From the NCBI GenBank assembly GCA_029207755.1, contig JARCOQ010000012.1:23361740-23425739 (forward strand): 64,000 bases of DNA, in the 5' to 3' direction. Positions 44,791 to 58,490 of this stretch are shown in pieces; position 1 is the first letter of the stretch; the number at the start of each line of letters is the position of its first letter. The notes under the pieces were generated by a model that did no database searches, was not told where the DNA came from, and saw nothing but the letters and a program-made list of their open reading frames with translations. A program made the translations under genes and the position numbers. The DNA is from Chamaea fasciata. Lineage: Eukaryota > Chordata > Aves > Passeriformes > Sylviidae.

Positions 44791-47700
44791 TAAGGTGATA
44801 AGTATGAAATCAGTGTTTAACCTAAAATCATAATCTGCATGAGGTCTGACCCCAAATCAGCCAAGTCAGGAGCCGCCTCTCAGCAGATTTTGCAGCCCAA
44901 ATGAGGCGTGAATGTCTGGACTTGCTGACCTTACATGTCTTTTCCAAATTCTAAGACTCCAAAAACTGGAGTGTCCATTCTCATCTCTGCTCTGTTCTGC
45001 CTGGGATCATCCTGAGAGACCTGAAGTGAGGCTTCTAATGAGTATTTTGTCACTTTACTGATGTCGTGATCTGGTTCTTATCCACGTAGTTTATTTAGGT
45101 GCTTCTTGCCAGCATTTCATGTCTGTCAAGGCCAGATTTCTGACAGGTCTCATATCACCCTCCAAATACCAAAGCAAGGCACCTCCTGGAAACATCAGGA
45201 TTTCAGGAGGGTTTTTATTTAAATAACTTGCTATAGAAAATGTAAAGGGCAATGTATAGATAAATTCCAGGCCAAAAAGAAGTGGGGACAAGCCCAGCAA
45301 AATCTCTAGTCTAACAATGAGCAGAAGGTGGCAAGGGCTGCCCTAACCCTGTGCTGCTTGGAGGAGAGCTGCTGCCAGCAGAGCCTCAGGCTACCCAGCA
45401 ATGCCAGGGGTTGTTTAGCTTGGCTGTTTCTCTGGCCAGCCTGCTTGTAATTAGGCAACTTTCTGTGGATATCACATGTCCAAGCCAATGGCCTTTTTCC
45501 TCCCTTCAGATTTGGTCTCATAAATGTTCCTTATGATTTAACGAGGCAGCACCTTTTTCTTTTATAAACAGATTAGGTGTTAGAAATTAATCTCCCACAG
45601 CACGCCTGCCAGTTGTCAATACTTTGACAAGAAACCCTCAGCTCTTGTAAAGTGTGATGTGAAATCCAGGAAGAATTTTGAGGCTGTGCAGTTCTCCCCT
45701 ATGTCCTAGTCTGAGTTTTAGTCTTGTTTTATTGCTCTAAAGAAGAGATCTAAAAAAGAATATGTCTCATGACATATTTATTGAGAATAAACAGGAGTAT
45801 GTGGTTGAGCAACCTCCTGCATGTTTTATTTCCAGAGGTATCTCCTTCCCATTCATTGCCCAGCCAGAAAAGTATCTCAGAAAGGCAGGGCCCAGCCCAG
45901 CCCAGCAGTGGGGGAGAACTGATAGATTTTATTGTATCACACTCATCCAACCTGTGTTTGGAGGGCAAATCTATTAAAGACAGCACTTATACATGGTTGT
46001 ATTTGATTTACCACTCATGAACCCTTATCCTGTGAGAATAGAGCACATAACCTTGCTAATCATAGCTGTGCTTTCATAATAAAATATATGTAGTTAACCC
46101 ACACTGCTTCAAAGTAATAAAACTAAGCATTTACTTTGCATAACTTGTTATTTAATATAGTGTGCACAAGAAAAATACTGTCTTTAGAGCTCACCTCATC
46201 ATCCCAGGAAATAGCTAAAGCACATCATTCCCATACCAACATTGTAGCTAAACTAATAATTTTTAGACCTTGTAGCTAAACTTATAATTTTTAAACCCAG
46301 GAATACTCAGTATATATTTCACCCATCCCACATACATTATATATATGACCCACAAGGATTTTTTTTAAGCTGAATTAATGACACGCTTTAATGGAAATTA
46401 CAAATGGAATGAAATACAAGCCATATATATATATGTGCAAGATATTACATTACATTAAATTTCTAATTCAAAAGATGGCTTAAAAATCTATAATAAGTCT
46501 GACAAGTCATTCTTTCCTTATATGGATTTGCCACATTAATTTTGAATATTCATATCTCTTTTTAGAAGCCTAATGAGGCATATTACCTAAGTGTAACTTT
46601 TTATGTGACATTTCCTTCAAACTGTGATTCATCAAACAAGGCACAAATATATTTATTTTTCCTTAAGTATTTTAAGCTCAAGATCCTGAGCTGAGCATTC
46701 ATCATTAAAATTGTGAAAATCAAAGAGAAATGTTATCTATTTTAGAAATAAATTAGAATAATTTTGCTTGGATTATATTTTGATATTGGTGTTTTGCATA
46801 AAGTGAGGGGCACGATGAACATTTTAGAGAGAACGGGTTAAAATCACAAATGGATCATCCCAGACAGCAAAGACCAAACCTGTCTTTTGCAAGTGTTGAG
46901 TTTCACACAAGTTGGGACAGTCAGGTTTAGCCAGATTTAGCCTAAAAGAATACAGAAATCACATGTACACTAGAAATTACCTGCAAATATATAATCAAGA
47001 GTTTTCTGGCTTTGCTATGCTTTGTGTTTCCATTTCTGGGTGCAAACTTCCATTGTAAATGATTACTTTGAGTTACAACAGCTTAGTTTGATTTCCACTT
47101 TGAGCCTCACATGAGAGAAACCACATTGGAAACTGAAGTCAGCCTCAAGTTCAGAAAAAAAATTGATAAACCTTCAACTGATTGTTATCCCCGTCTCACA
47201 CTAATCCAAATATTCTAATTACTTGCTCTGTTAATAGCAGCTTACAGGCTCAGAGCAGTGGACTATCCACTCCTGTATGCAATGCTGTGACTTCCTAAAT
47301 TAGAAGGCAATCCTCTGGTCTGCATGAAATTAAATTTTTTTAGTGAAATTTTCACCAAAATCCGTCATCAGAGATCTCATGCATTGAATGCTGGAACTTT
47401 CTTTTCTTTAGTTTTCCCAGCAAATTCATATTTATCTTGGTTTCACAGCAAAACCATGGTTACTGAACTGCTCATTGTCTGACCCGGGTCACCCGAGATG
47501 TTGGACATCTCCTTTCTGCCTTATCCAAGTCAAAATTACAGTTCTTTCCCTAGAAATCTTCATAAATTTGCACTTTTCTACTTGAGTTTTCTGCCTCTTC
47601 TAATTTCAAAATCAGACTTGCCTCCAGCTCCTCTCACTTATTTTGCCTTTGCATAATTTCTTGGTATGTGGAGTCAGCTCCATGAAATTCATTTATTCTG

Positions 47701-47944
47701 TTTCTCTAAGTTTGTCTCCAATAAAGGTAATATAAACCCACTGAAATTTAGGTGACATTTTATTCTGCTCTTCTCCTTTCATATCTAGACTGAAAATATC
47801 AGGATTTATTGGATGTTGCCACCAGACACATTTTTGGTAGTACTGTAAAATAAAATGATTCATTGATTCAGCAAACACTTACAGCAAAATGACTTTTTGT
47901 AGCATTTTCAAATCAGAGGATGCTGAATTGTAAGGGAGCCACCA
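44791..47944. other. AT-rich gene-free stretch
   Basis: About 3.2 kb without an assignable feature. It contains a small hairpin (TTGTCAA / TTGACAA, near 45613-45630) and a short ATATAT run near 46424. The frames are short. Confidence 0.5.
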
Positions 47945-48155
47945 GAATCATTGATCCAGCTCCTGTCCCTGCCCAGACAACCCAACAATCCCCCCTGTGC
48001 ATCTCTGGCAGAGCTGTCCAAATGCCCCTGGAGCTCTGGCAGCCTCGGGGCCGTGCCCATTCCCTGGGGAGCCTGGGCAGTGCCTGAACCCTCTGGGGGG
48101 AGCAGAACCCTTCACTGATCACCACCCTAACCCTCAAGTGCCTGCAGCTGTCTCT
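47945..48155 (-). mobile_element. CR1 LINE 3' end, divergent subfamily
   Basis: Reverse-oriented relative of the 40730 element: AGCTCCTGTCCCTGCCCAGACAACCC, ATCTCTGGCAGAGCTGTCCAAATGCCCC, CGGGGCCGTGCCCATTCCC. The terminal octamers and the GGTTGGAAGGG block are degraded. Confidence 0.82.
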
Positions 48156-51100
48156 CCATCAGGGTGAACAGGCACCAAGAAAAGCATTGAAAACCACACA
48201 AAATACTGGATTTGGCATGTGCACATGCAGACACAGAGATTTCACACTTAGAGCAGCCCAGACAAGTGGATATCCTCATGTGGCAGGCTTCCAAGGAATG
48301 CTGCTGTGGGACAGAACAGTCTCTGATTGATGTTTCTCCAGAACAAAAGTCAGCTGGCCATTCCAAGCATTTTCAGGGACATGCATCCCTAGCTCAACAA
48401 GATTACTGGGGATGAAGCAACACCATGATGCAGATAATTTTTTTTTTTTTTTTACCTATTAATAACTGAGCTGGCTGATGTTTCTTGGCAGCAATCAGTT
48501 TTAATGCAGGAAGTTCATGAGCTGTGGAAGCAGAAGCTGAAGCAGAGGATTTAATGACTAGTGTTTCAAAATACAACCTCTTGTTCCTTAGCAGTGTTCC
48601 ATCCCCAGTTTGGGTTCATGTTAACTTCCCTTGGGTTAGCTAATAGATGATGTTCATTATTGTCAATGTTGCACAGAGTGTGACAGGGCACGTGGCAAGG
48701 GGCAAGCACTGAGACAGAGAGAAAAAGGGGGATGCAACTCAAGCACCGTGCTTCCAGTGAAAGGAGAATCTTCTACTTGCTCAAGTGAATCAATGTACAA
48801 TCATTTAACCATACACCTAAATAGATCATTGATAAAATATTACCTTGCTATCCCACAGTGTCCAGTCACCTAGAAGAGGTGACCAATCCTGCAAAACAGA
48901 CTTTGTCAGGCCACTTCCCTGCAGGCTTTGTCACTCTGCTGTCGCTGCAACAGCCAGCAGCTGAGTTCCTATTTTTGCTCAGGCTGGGCTCAGTGCAAGG
49001 TGAGCCCACCTGCAGCCACCCCGCAGCAGAGGAGACAGCCCTGGGCAGAGGTGACAGCTCTGGGCAGTGGAGACAGCACTGGGCACAGGGGACAGCCCTG
49101 GGCAGAGAGGACTGGCTGCTCCCAGCCAGGCACAGACCACAGTAGGGTCCACTCGGTTCCTATTCCCAGATCTGACTGCCAGTGAAACAGGCTCCAGCAG
49201 CACATGCTCATTTGAAACAAAAACAGAGCCCTGTTTTGTGCTGCCAGGGCTGTAATAAATGACAGACACTGTTTGCAAGACTTTCAGAGGAGACTGAGTG
49301 AATGTAGAGAGAAAACACCTCAGTTCCTGAACCTGGTTTACATGTGCAGGAATCTAATGTTAATGCCTGAGGGGCATTAACATGCCTAAGTCAGAGCTCA
49401 TTTTTTTTAACTGCAGTCATATAGCTACTAATAAGTAGTTTATTGCTTCTAAAAATGGCTATTAACATTGCAGTAATGGATGTTATTAAAGTCATAAATA
49501 TCCCACTTACAATGCTCACATCTCACCAAAGTTTAAGGCTGTTTCAAAGATCAGATGTCTCATTCTTCAGTCTGCTTTTATAGCACTAAGGGATTTTGGT
49601 GGAAAGTCCTGCTTCTGCTCCAAGCAGAAACTTTATTGTTGGAGTTTGATGCAGTGATGAAAGAAACCAGCTCACAGATGCTGACTGCTAAACTGCAACT
49701 GAAAGTAAAGAGCTCTCACTCCTTCTCTTTGGAAAGTTGCTCTTCTCTTGTCTAATTCTGAGACTGTCTGAAAAGTAAAATTCAAAAAGAACAGTGCACA
49801 ACTTTAAGATGTGCTTTGAGTGAAATTTTGCCTTCCCAAAGTCTTTAGAAAACAGGGAACCCTGTGCATAACAATATTTATGTCAGTGATGAACACAAGG
49901 CACTGCTGTCTTTTGCTACGGATGGAGATGCCTGCGGAGCATTGGAGAACCCAGGATGGATTCAGCCCCTTCTCAAGGGGACTGAAGCTCCTGTGTGCTC
50001 CAACACAAGCAAACAAGCTCTGAAATGCAGCCTAAATGCACCATTAGAGGTGAGAACTAATTCCCTGACAGTGCTGAGTAAGGTGTGAAGGTGCGAGAGG
50101 AGAGGGAGCCCCACAGCTCCACTCACAACCTTAAAGAAAGTGGCAGCTGTCCGTGCTGTCAGGGAAGAGCTGTTTTATGGGACTATGGCATCTCCATTCC
50201 CAAAAATAATCTCATTCCCAAAAAAATCCCATTTGAATCACTTGGTGAAAATTAAGTTGGAACAACCAGGGGTTTTAATTCAGTTTTGCTTACAGCATGA
50301 AATAGCCTGTCTAGACATTTTAAATCTGAAATGCTGTTGCTATGCAAAAGCACAACTCCACCTATCCAGAAAATCAAAAGAATTAAATTAAATAACCAAG
50401 TATTGTCAGCACATGAAGATTGAACCAATTTTAAAAGTATTCAGGACCGAGATAGCTAAATTCCTATTCAGTCATGTCTGGATCTGATTTTAATATCCAC
50501 ACAATATCAGAAACAGTATTTATGGAGCACACCATTAAAGATGGGGAAAATTATGTGTGACAAACAGCCAAAGGCTGATCATTTAATCTGGTGCAAAATA
50601 TTCCAGTAACCAAATGCAAATCACTGAGCTGTGGTGTGTGTTTGAGCCACGTTAGAACACTCTGGAATTCATTGTTTCTAATTTTTAAAGAAGATTACAG
50701 CTGTCACATTGTTAAGACCTTACAATTATATCTGAACAGTAAATTGTATTATTAATAGGATGGTTATGGCCTGTGAATATTAGATATTGTTGTTTGTGAT
50801 TTGCACTTAAAGAGGGATTTTAATCAAATTTGCCATTCTCAAAAAGTCTGGTTTGCATTTAAATAAACATCCTTAAAAATTGATCTGTTTTGCTCAATTA
50901 TACAATGCCTCATTCTAGTGCCTCAAAGTAATTTATTATCCAGGCTCTCTGAGCAAGGAAGATGTATTGCATTGTACTTAATCTTATCAAACTTCTGCTG
51001 ATTTTTGATGACAACGTCTGTTTATCATAATTATTACAAGTTGTCTGGGTTAATAAAACTTGAAAAACTGTGTGGGAATTAAACTCATGTATGGAATGTT

Positions 51101-51173
51101 TAACTTACTATTTGTGTCAGGCTGCCTGATCCAAGCTGTCCTTCATGGACACATGAAGCCATTAATGTCCAAG
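48156..51173. other. Unique DNA with a minisatellite
   Basis: Includes a T18 run near 48437-48455 and the 19-base repeat at 49029-49108. The GC-richer part at 48880-49200 surrounds that repeat. Frames of up to 99 codons there arise from the repeat. No gene is seen. Confidence 0.45.
49029..49108 (+). repeat. 19-20-bp-unit minisatellite (about 4 units)
   Basis: Imperfect tandem units of the form GRGACAGCMCTGGGCAGAG. Units differ by one to three substitutions. The repeat is short and confined to this site. Confidence 0.85.
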
Positions 51174-51585
51174 AGTCATAGAATGTTTTGGGTTGGAAGG
51201 GACCATAAAGCTCATCCAGTGCCACTCTTCCATGGGCAGGGACACCTTCCACTGTCCCAGGCTGCTCCAAGCTCCAATGTCCAACCTGGCCTTGGACACT
51301 GCCAGGGATCCAGGGGCAGCCACAGCTTCTCCGGGCACCCTGTGTCAGGGCTTCCCCACCCTCCCGGGGAACAATTCCTTCCCAATATCCCATCCATCCC
51401 TGCCCTCTGACAGTGGGAGCCATTCCCTGTGTCCTGTCCCTCTAGCCTTGGCAACTGTCTCCATCTTTCCTGCAGCTCCCTCAGGCCCTGCAAAGCCACG
51501 CTGAGATCACCCCAAAGCTTCTCCTTTTCAGGTGAACAGTCCCAATTCTCTCAGCCTACAGAGTCCCAATCAGCTTCTGCACTGG
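51174..51585 (-). mobile_element. CR1 LINE 3' end (about 410 bp)
   Basis: On + it begins AGTCATAGAATGTTTTGGGTTGGAAGGGACC and passes through all CR1 3' blocks to the region CTTCTCCTTTTCAGG and CTCTCAGCCTACAG, then decays. Frames of 95-116 codons crossing it are incidental. Confidence 0.94.
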
Positions 51586-54500
51586 AAGAAATGTTTATAA
51601 TCCCTTGTTGTGCTAGTTCCATGCCATGCCATCTTCTTTAAGAGCTGATTCCTACTGGAAGTGCATTCAGTAGGAAATTGTTTCTAAAACTGACAAACAA
51701 AAGATTTTTAAAAGGTAAATCTGGATTTGGCGCACCTTTCAGAAGACGCAAAATTACTTTTTTTTTAATTTGAAAAGAATTTAAAGCACTTGCTCTTCCT
51801 GATTTCACCAAGGGACTTTTGTGATCTGAAATAAAAGCCCATGCTTGTCACATTCTTGGACACAAACTACACTGACTTGCCCTAGAATTAAATCTGTAGG
51901 CAAAGAGCAAGTTCTCAATCCAAGTCCAGATGGGTGGTACTCCAAAGGAACAAGAATGCCCACAAAGCTGTTGCACAGTAATGAAACATGAACAAAATAC
52001 TCTTCAAATATTCCAGTAGAAGCAATAAAGCACATGAAATTCCCAATTAAAAATGGGAATGACAAGGTTGAGAGAAGGTTGAAAAAGATACTCAGTCAGC
52101 AGTGCATGTTTTCTCTTGGAATACTGATCATATTCCTAACCTGCCTAAGGTCCAGTAGCTCCTGCCATAAGTGAGGCTGAAAAGGTCAAGATTCCCTCTT
52201 TTTGGCTCTGGTCCTGAGTATTTTGGGACCATTCTCGTCTCATTTCTCGGCTGTCTCTCAGTGATAGCACCAGCCATCTCTGGAGAAATGGAATGACCCC
52301 AAACTTCAAGGGTAAGGCATGGAGCTCTCTAGAGCAGCCGCAGGGGAAATGCAACCCGGTATTTGTGCTGCAGGAACAAGTGTGGAGTTAAAGTGACAAA
52401 AGCAATGTTAAGTAAGTTCATAGCATAGCCAGTAAACCATATAATGACAAGAGTTAGTGCTGTTCTATTTCACAGTTCAATCTAATGGAAGCTTTTGTTG
52501 CTCAAAGGAGGTCTTTATTGATGTTTACAGATAGACTTTATGGCTTATTTGTCACCGGGAGGGTGTCGATGTGTCTGTCTCAGTTCCTGCTCAGCAATGC
52601 CTGGACCATGCACTGCCTATTTTAGTACCAAGGCAGAGGGGGGGAAAAAAAAAAAAAAAAAAAAGAGTATTAAATTCCTGGATCAAAGCAACTTTAACTT
52701 CTTAAGATAATTGTCTTGCAATGATTGATCTAGTCATGTCAAGATAATGAGGTTTTTATGGTCCTGAGGAGGATTTAATCTAATTTTTGGAAGGATTCTG
52801 ATCTCACTGTTGCTGCTTTATCACTTTTAATCTCAATACTTTTTTTTTGAATTTGCTCTGCAAAATTCAATATACTTTTAGTTGACAGCTGAAGACACAG
52901 AATAGCCTTTTCACACTAAGTTTTCCTGTGTTACAACTGTGTTTTAAATCTTGTTATCATTACTCTGAACGAATGCAATTATAGAGTTGTTTTGCTACTT
53001 CAGACAGAGAATACCCAGTATAATTCTTCCAACACAATAAAAGTACCTCTTAAAGAAAAAGTAGTAGCCCAATTTTGAGCAGAAAGTGGCTGCTAATGGT
53101 GCCTTTAATTATTTGGTAGAAGATCAGTTGTAAGAAAAGATATCTAAAGCTTGTGTTATTCTTTAATGGAATCTACTGGTATGTGTTCAGTTTTCTAATA
53201 ATATGGGGGCAAAATAAAGTTTATATTAAAAAAGATAAATGGGTAATCATCATCTCTTCAGGCTTAATAAGCCTTTTTTTCTTTTTCTTTTTAAATTCCC
53301 TAAGGCAAAATGGAAAATTACCACAAGTCTGGTTAAGGAATGATTCATAAAATTTGTCAGTCAAAACCAGTTTGGGGCAAAGTCCCCTCTGCTCTGCCTA
53401 TAGCAACTTGCATATTCTCCCCCACAAACAGGGTAAAGTACTCAGTCTACTCTTCTGGGATTGTGCTACTTGCTGTATTTTCTTTCTGTCTCTATCCTCT
53501 TTGATTATTTTTAGTTCTTAATCTTATTACTTCATACTTCTGTACAACTGAGCTGAATAAGCTACTTATTCAGCCTCTAATCTGAATCTATCCTGAACAT
53601 TTTGAATTTATTTGCTCTGTTCCTCTCTATTTACTTTATCGTCCTTTCCCATTTCTATGTCATTGGCAAATTTGGGTCAGTAATTTCTAAAGTAAATAAA
53701 AATGGCCCCAATGGTGCACTTATTGACATTCCTTTTAACTCCTTCCTGAACTGTTTTAAAATTTGCAATATTTGTTCCTTCAACCAAAAATAATCCCCTG
53801 GAAATTCATGTGCCTTTCTGTAATGGAATGCTTCCCTTATTAGTAGCTCATACCCTTCTAAAATCTACTTTGAAATAAGCACCACATTTCTCTCTTTCCC
53901 ATCAACTGAATATGCATTGCCAATTCTCCAGAAGAAAGCCAAAAGCCAGAAGTTTCTTGGCATCCTAAGCCAGTTCCATCATGGGATCCTTTTGGTCTGG
54001 GCAAATCATTTCACCTCCCTTGCCACTCTCCAGGGAAGGGATTCACAATTCTGGGGATTACTTTTCACTGAGCACTTGCAGGGCTCTGCAGACACGGTTA
54101 ATGTGTCACACAGAATCACAGTCACTGTGGTCTCCAGACTTGGAATGCATTTGTTCTTATTGTTCTGGCTCCTGATGGCTCCATTCATTCTCATTTTCCC
54201 ATCATCAATATCCCCTGGCCTGCTCCGGCTTAAATAAAACCTTTTGCCCCAAGCAATAGGTAAGGAGCCAGTGGAAAGGTGTTGTCACTTGACTGGCTGT
54301 GACATATTTCAGAACATGCTTTGAGAAACTTTCTGGTTTCTCCTCCAAACTCTTCCAAATATCCAAACCATATTATGTAAATATATCAAAATACGCGTTC
54401 TAAACTAACATTAATTTTGCTTTCAGTTCAAGATGTATTTTTTTCCTATACAATGTTCCAAGTTTAGCCTTCTAATGTGGGAGTTAGCACTGAATGAAAG

Positions 54501-54983
54501 ATGTTTTTCTGTGTGAGCAAATACCCACAAGAACATCAGGACTGCAGATTGAAATATGATTTTGAAGCCTTATTCTTCTATTCAGTGTTGAATGTATGGA
54601 GAGTCCCAAGCACCAGTTAACATCACTTTTTCATCATTTTTTGGGGTTGGATTTCTTGTAAGAGAACCTTGTGCAGCTCATAATATGAAACATCCAGGCT
54701 GCCCAGACTGTTTTTAGGAGTGAATCATGTATAGGCCACACAGCTTGGCACAGAAAATTCCAATTGGCACAGAAACTTCCAATCAGTCAATACTAGCTTA
54801 TTTCTAAGCTTTCCTGGGCACCTGTATGTCAGATCAGCAAGACAGAAGGATTTCTTGAATTAGGATTATTTTTGTTACCAAAGTTTATTCTTAAAGGAAG
54901 ATGAGTGGCCCCCAGCTTTTTATTCCTGGAGGGTAACAGTGTGATGGCACTTGGCTGACACATAGCCAGCCTAGCTGTGTCAA
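51586..54983. other. Unique DNA with an A tract
   Basis: An A20 run occurs at 52645-52664. Part of this interval (53480-53900) may be an ancient LINE relic, listed separately. No gene is supported. Confidence 0.45.
53480..53900 (-). mobile_element. Possible L3/old CR1-like LINE relic
   Basis: On + the phrase ATGTCATTGGCAAATTTG followed by AAAGTAAATAAAAATGGCCCC and GACATTCCTTTTAACTCCTTCC resembles the reverse of old L3/CR1 reverse-transcriptase sequence. That family commonly shows GTCATCTGCAAATTTG, AATAAAAATG..GACC and CACTCC blocks. Divergence is high and the limits are approximate. Chance similarity is possible. Confidence 0.35.
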
Positions 54984-55445
54984 GGAATCACAGAATAGTT
55001 TGGGTTGGAAGGGACCATAAAGCTCAACCAGTCCCACCCCTGCCATGGGCAGGGACACTTCCACTGTCCCAGGCTGCTCCAAGCTCCAGTGTCCAACCTG
55101 GCCTTGGACACTGCCAGGGGTCCAGGGGCAGCCACAACTTCTCTCAGCACCTTGTGCCAGGACCTCCCCACCCTCCCATGGAACAATTCCTTCCCAATAT
55201 CTAACCTTAACTATTCCTTGGCCTGTTCCTGAGGAATTCAGACCATCTCTGGTTTTCCTGCAGCCCCTCAGACCCAGCAAGGAGCTCTGGGGTCTCCACA
55301 CAACATTCTCTTCTCCAAGTTGAGCAGCCCCAGCTCTCCCAGCCTGGCTCCACAGGGAAGATGCTTCAGTCCCCTCAGCATATCTGAGGCCTCACCTGGA
55401 TTTGCTCCAGCAGTTCTGTGTCCTTCCAGTGCCCCTCACCATCAC
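54984..55445 (-). mobile_element. CR1 LINE 3' end (about 460 bp)
   Basis: Begins on + with GAATCACAGAATAGTTTGGGTTGGAAGGGACC and extends through CAGCCTGGCTCCACAGGGAAG to GCTCCAGCAGTTCTGTGTCCTTCC. The same subfamily as the 6513 and 51174 copies, with the same block order. Frames of up to 136 codons inside are not genes. Confidence 0.94.
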
Positions 55446-56018
55446 TGACAGGAGGCTGTTGTCCTCACCAGTGCCTGAGAAGTCATCACCCTTTTCTCCA
55501 TGACTGATGAACAACCCGAAATTCCTGTGGAGGAGCAAGGGAGTGGCTGATCCATTTAGCTTCTAACATGTGGGTGCTCAGCAGGTCCATTACTTGCAAA
55601 TAACTCCAGATATCCCACTCTCTGTTACAATTAAATAAAGGCTAATTGATTGCTATGCCACACAAACTTATACTGGGTGGTTTTATTCAGGGTGCAGGAT
55701 TAAACCAAGAAATAAATCAGAACTGCAAACCTGAGTAGCTCTGACTGCTCAGTGAGAAAGCATGGGCATCTCCAGTCAGATAATTCACTGTTGCAGCTTG
55801 GCAGCACTCCCCATTTACTGCATTTATGTGTGTCTTATCCCTGGGTTATCAGCAAAATGCAATTCAGCAGCAGCACAGGTTGCACATGCATGGATTTATT
55901 AGCAAGAACCTGCTGCCTTGTTCCAATTTTTGTAATTACAGAAGAACTCTCCTTCTGCCTTTTTCTGTGAGAAGGTCCCCCTAGAGGGTATTTTGGATTG
56001 CTGTTCCATTTCGGTGGT

Positions 56019-56068
56019 GGGACCTCTCAGAGGTGTGAGTGGCGGGACCTCTCAGAGGTGTGAGTGGC
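56019..56068 (+). repeat. Perfect 25-bp tandem duplication
   Basis: Two identical 25-base units (56019-56043 and 56044-56068), each containing the 13-base inverted repeat ACCTCTCAGAGGT. Perfect identity implies a recent event. Confidence 0.95.
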
Positions 56069-57693
56069 ACGTGTAGAAATAAATAATCCCAGCAAACCCG
56101 GATGCTCCAGTTCAAAATGCTTTCAGCAGGCTTCAGGATTAGCTGTTTATGTACTGAGGTGTTTTTATTTGAATGTGTTGGGAGATATGGTGGAAAACAC
56201 AAGCACTGATAAAGATTAAATGGAATGGAGCTGAGCCTGTGCAGCAACTCTGGAGGTACCAAATCTTCTGGTTGCTGGTTCATACAACCAGGGCAGTGAT
56301 TCCCCTCCACTGAAGACTCCAAACTGATCTGTGCAGAGCAGCTGAGAGGGTCACAGCCCTTCCCTACTCTGCTACACACCAGATTCCTCTCCTTTCCCTG
56401 ACAAACCATCTCTCATTCCTGTTCAAGGGCCCAGTGTCTCTCCTGTGCATTTTCCAAGGCAGAGCAGATCCTGGACGTGGAAGTTGCCTTGCCTTGCAAG
56501 TGCTGAGGTGCTGCTGGATGCAGTCTATCTTAAAGAAAGTCAAGGAATTCTGGCACATAAGGAAGTGAGAGATGCATTTCTGAAACTTAAAAGGCAGAGA
56601 GCCCTTTTTTCCCAACAAACCCAGAGAGCACTTTTGGTTAAAGCATTCCCCACCTTCATTTTCCCTCCAGTCTGAGCCCTCCTGGGAGCTGTCATTGACC
56701 GGGACAGCTCAGGACCCACCCCTGCAGCCCCTCAGGACCCCACAGCTATCCCCAGCCTCCTCATCCTGCCTGCAGGATGGCCCCAGCAGCACCCAAAAAT
56801 GCTTTGTGTCTCCTGCTCCCAGAAGGACTGGGAATGCGTCAGCTTTGAGAACTTGGCTCCTGGGCACAGCACATCCTGAATCTGAGGCATGGCACAGAGG
56901 AAAAGGGAGAAAAACCACCATTACTGAGGAGTTTTAGGTGTTTCTTGTTGCTCCATGTTCACTAATATAGGCTTTTCTTAATGGGATCTCTACAGCTTGA
57001 TATAGCCAAATATTTTGTGATTTTTCTTCATTAATTAAAATTTACAATGTTAGAAGCTCAAAGAAAAGCCAAGGAAATTAATCTTTTCCTTGAGAAATGG
57101 TGTTGTAATTTCTCATTTTTCTAAAGGTATTATTAACATGAACATAACTTTTCATTTTTAAAAAAAATATTTTAACAGGTTTTTTTCCAAAATAAATTTA
57201 AAATATTTCCTTTACCAATACCCTTAACAATGAGAGTCAAAAGGAAAACTGAGTGTATTTTGAGGCTGAACTGAAAATAATTTCTGAAAGGGTAACAGAA
57301 ACATTTCCATGAGGATGTCAGTAGCTTTGTAGGATAATGGAGCAATAAAAAGGGACCTACAGGGACCAGCAAACCTCTCTCACTGAGAAACAAGCTACTT
57401 CCAGCTCTCTCTCTTGGTACCAGTTTTTTTAATACAGATTTTTCTTTTTCCAAAGCCTTCTGAGGCCTGCACAGTTCCAGCTGAGAATCTAAAACTTCTT
57501 CATACCAGAAAGGAGGATTAATGCTAAGGAAACACAGAGGAGAACACAAATGAAGTGCAGAGGTGGAAAACACCAGAAAACAGAGCTGTCTTAATTTGAA
57601 AACTCCCTGTGTGCACTCTTCAAATCTTTCCTAGGATGAGGACAAGTCTTTCAGCTCAGAGTTCAGCTTTCCTATTCTGAGCAGTGGCACCAT

Positions 57694-57759
57694 GTGATGT
57701 TGAGCCTAAAATGAGGTGATGTCCAACTTAAACCCAGGTGATGTCTAGCCTAAACCCAG
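57694..57759 (+). repeat. 22-bp tandem repeat, three units
   Basis: Units start GTGATGT and end in AAACCCAG or AAAATGAG. Units two and three are closest to each other. The array decays into GTGCACCC. Confidence 0.88.
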
Positions 57760-57973
57760 GTGCACCCAGAGGCAGAGCACCAGGAGCTCTGCCCCAGGGT
57801 GATGCCTAGGAAGAGGGGATGTCCAGAAGAGACTGTGACTGCCACAATTAACACAAGCCTCTTTTAGCATGTGATTATTAGAAAATGCCTCTACCCAAAG
57901 TAAGGTGCAAGTGAGACCATTTGACAAAGTCAATACAGTCAGTACAGATTTTATTTAAGAGTATGTTAAGGTT

Positions 57974-57999
57974 GGGGGGGGGGGGGGGAAGAGAGAGAG
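57974..57999 (+). repeat. G15 homopolymer plus GA run
   Basis: Fifteen consecutive G are followed by AA and a GAGAGAGAG run. G runs of this length are prone to length error in sequencing and can form G-rich secondary structure. Confidence 0.93.
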
Positions 58000-58490
58000 T
58001 TTTGAGCCATGTAACTGTATTCTTTAAGCTCTCACAGCCCCAGTTTAGCAGCCCCACACTCAGAACAGGACACGAAGGGGAGGAACCTTTGACTACCCCA
58101 AGGAATTCACTGGTCCCAATAGGCAACACTCAGCCAAAGTTCTCCAAACCTTCAGGCCTCACAGACTGAAACCACAGGGATCAACACGGCTGTAACAGGT
58201 TTTTGCTCTTGAGGACATCTGACCAAAGCCCCTGATCCAGCACAGAGGACTAAGTCTTTTCCAGAGGCTTTACTCAGGCCCAGGCTTTGAGTCCCTAGAG
58301 CACTGTGTCCCAAAACATCCCAGGAGTAAGTGACCACTAATTTTAATTGTTTATACTTAACACGGCAAAAATTTCTGCAAAGAATTAATGTGCTGGCCAA
58401 ACCCAAAAAATTATTTTACAAAGAAAGCTCCGGGACTCTCATTAATTGGATGATGAACAGCTTTCAATAGTAGAGGATAAACAGTAGCTC

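Larger units (their letters stand above)
55446..58486. other. Unique DNA with small tandem repeats
   Basis: Contains three short repeats listed separately (56019, 57694, 57974). The part at 56660-56900 is GC-richer, with no domain in its frames. The segment 57920-58380 has a TTTATTTAAGAG block and could be part of another LTR, but I could not find matching ends or target duplications. Confidence 0.4.

Noticed and set aside
57920..58380. Possible fourth LTR with a TTTATTTAAG block and G15 run
   Set aside because: No matching TG/CA ends or target duplications could be found.
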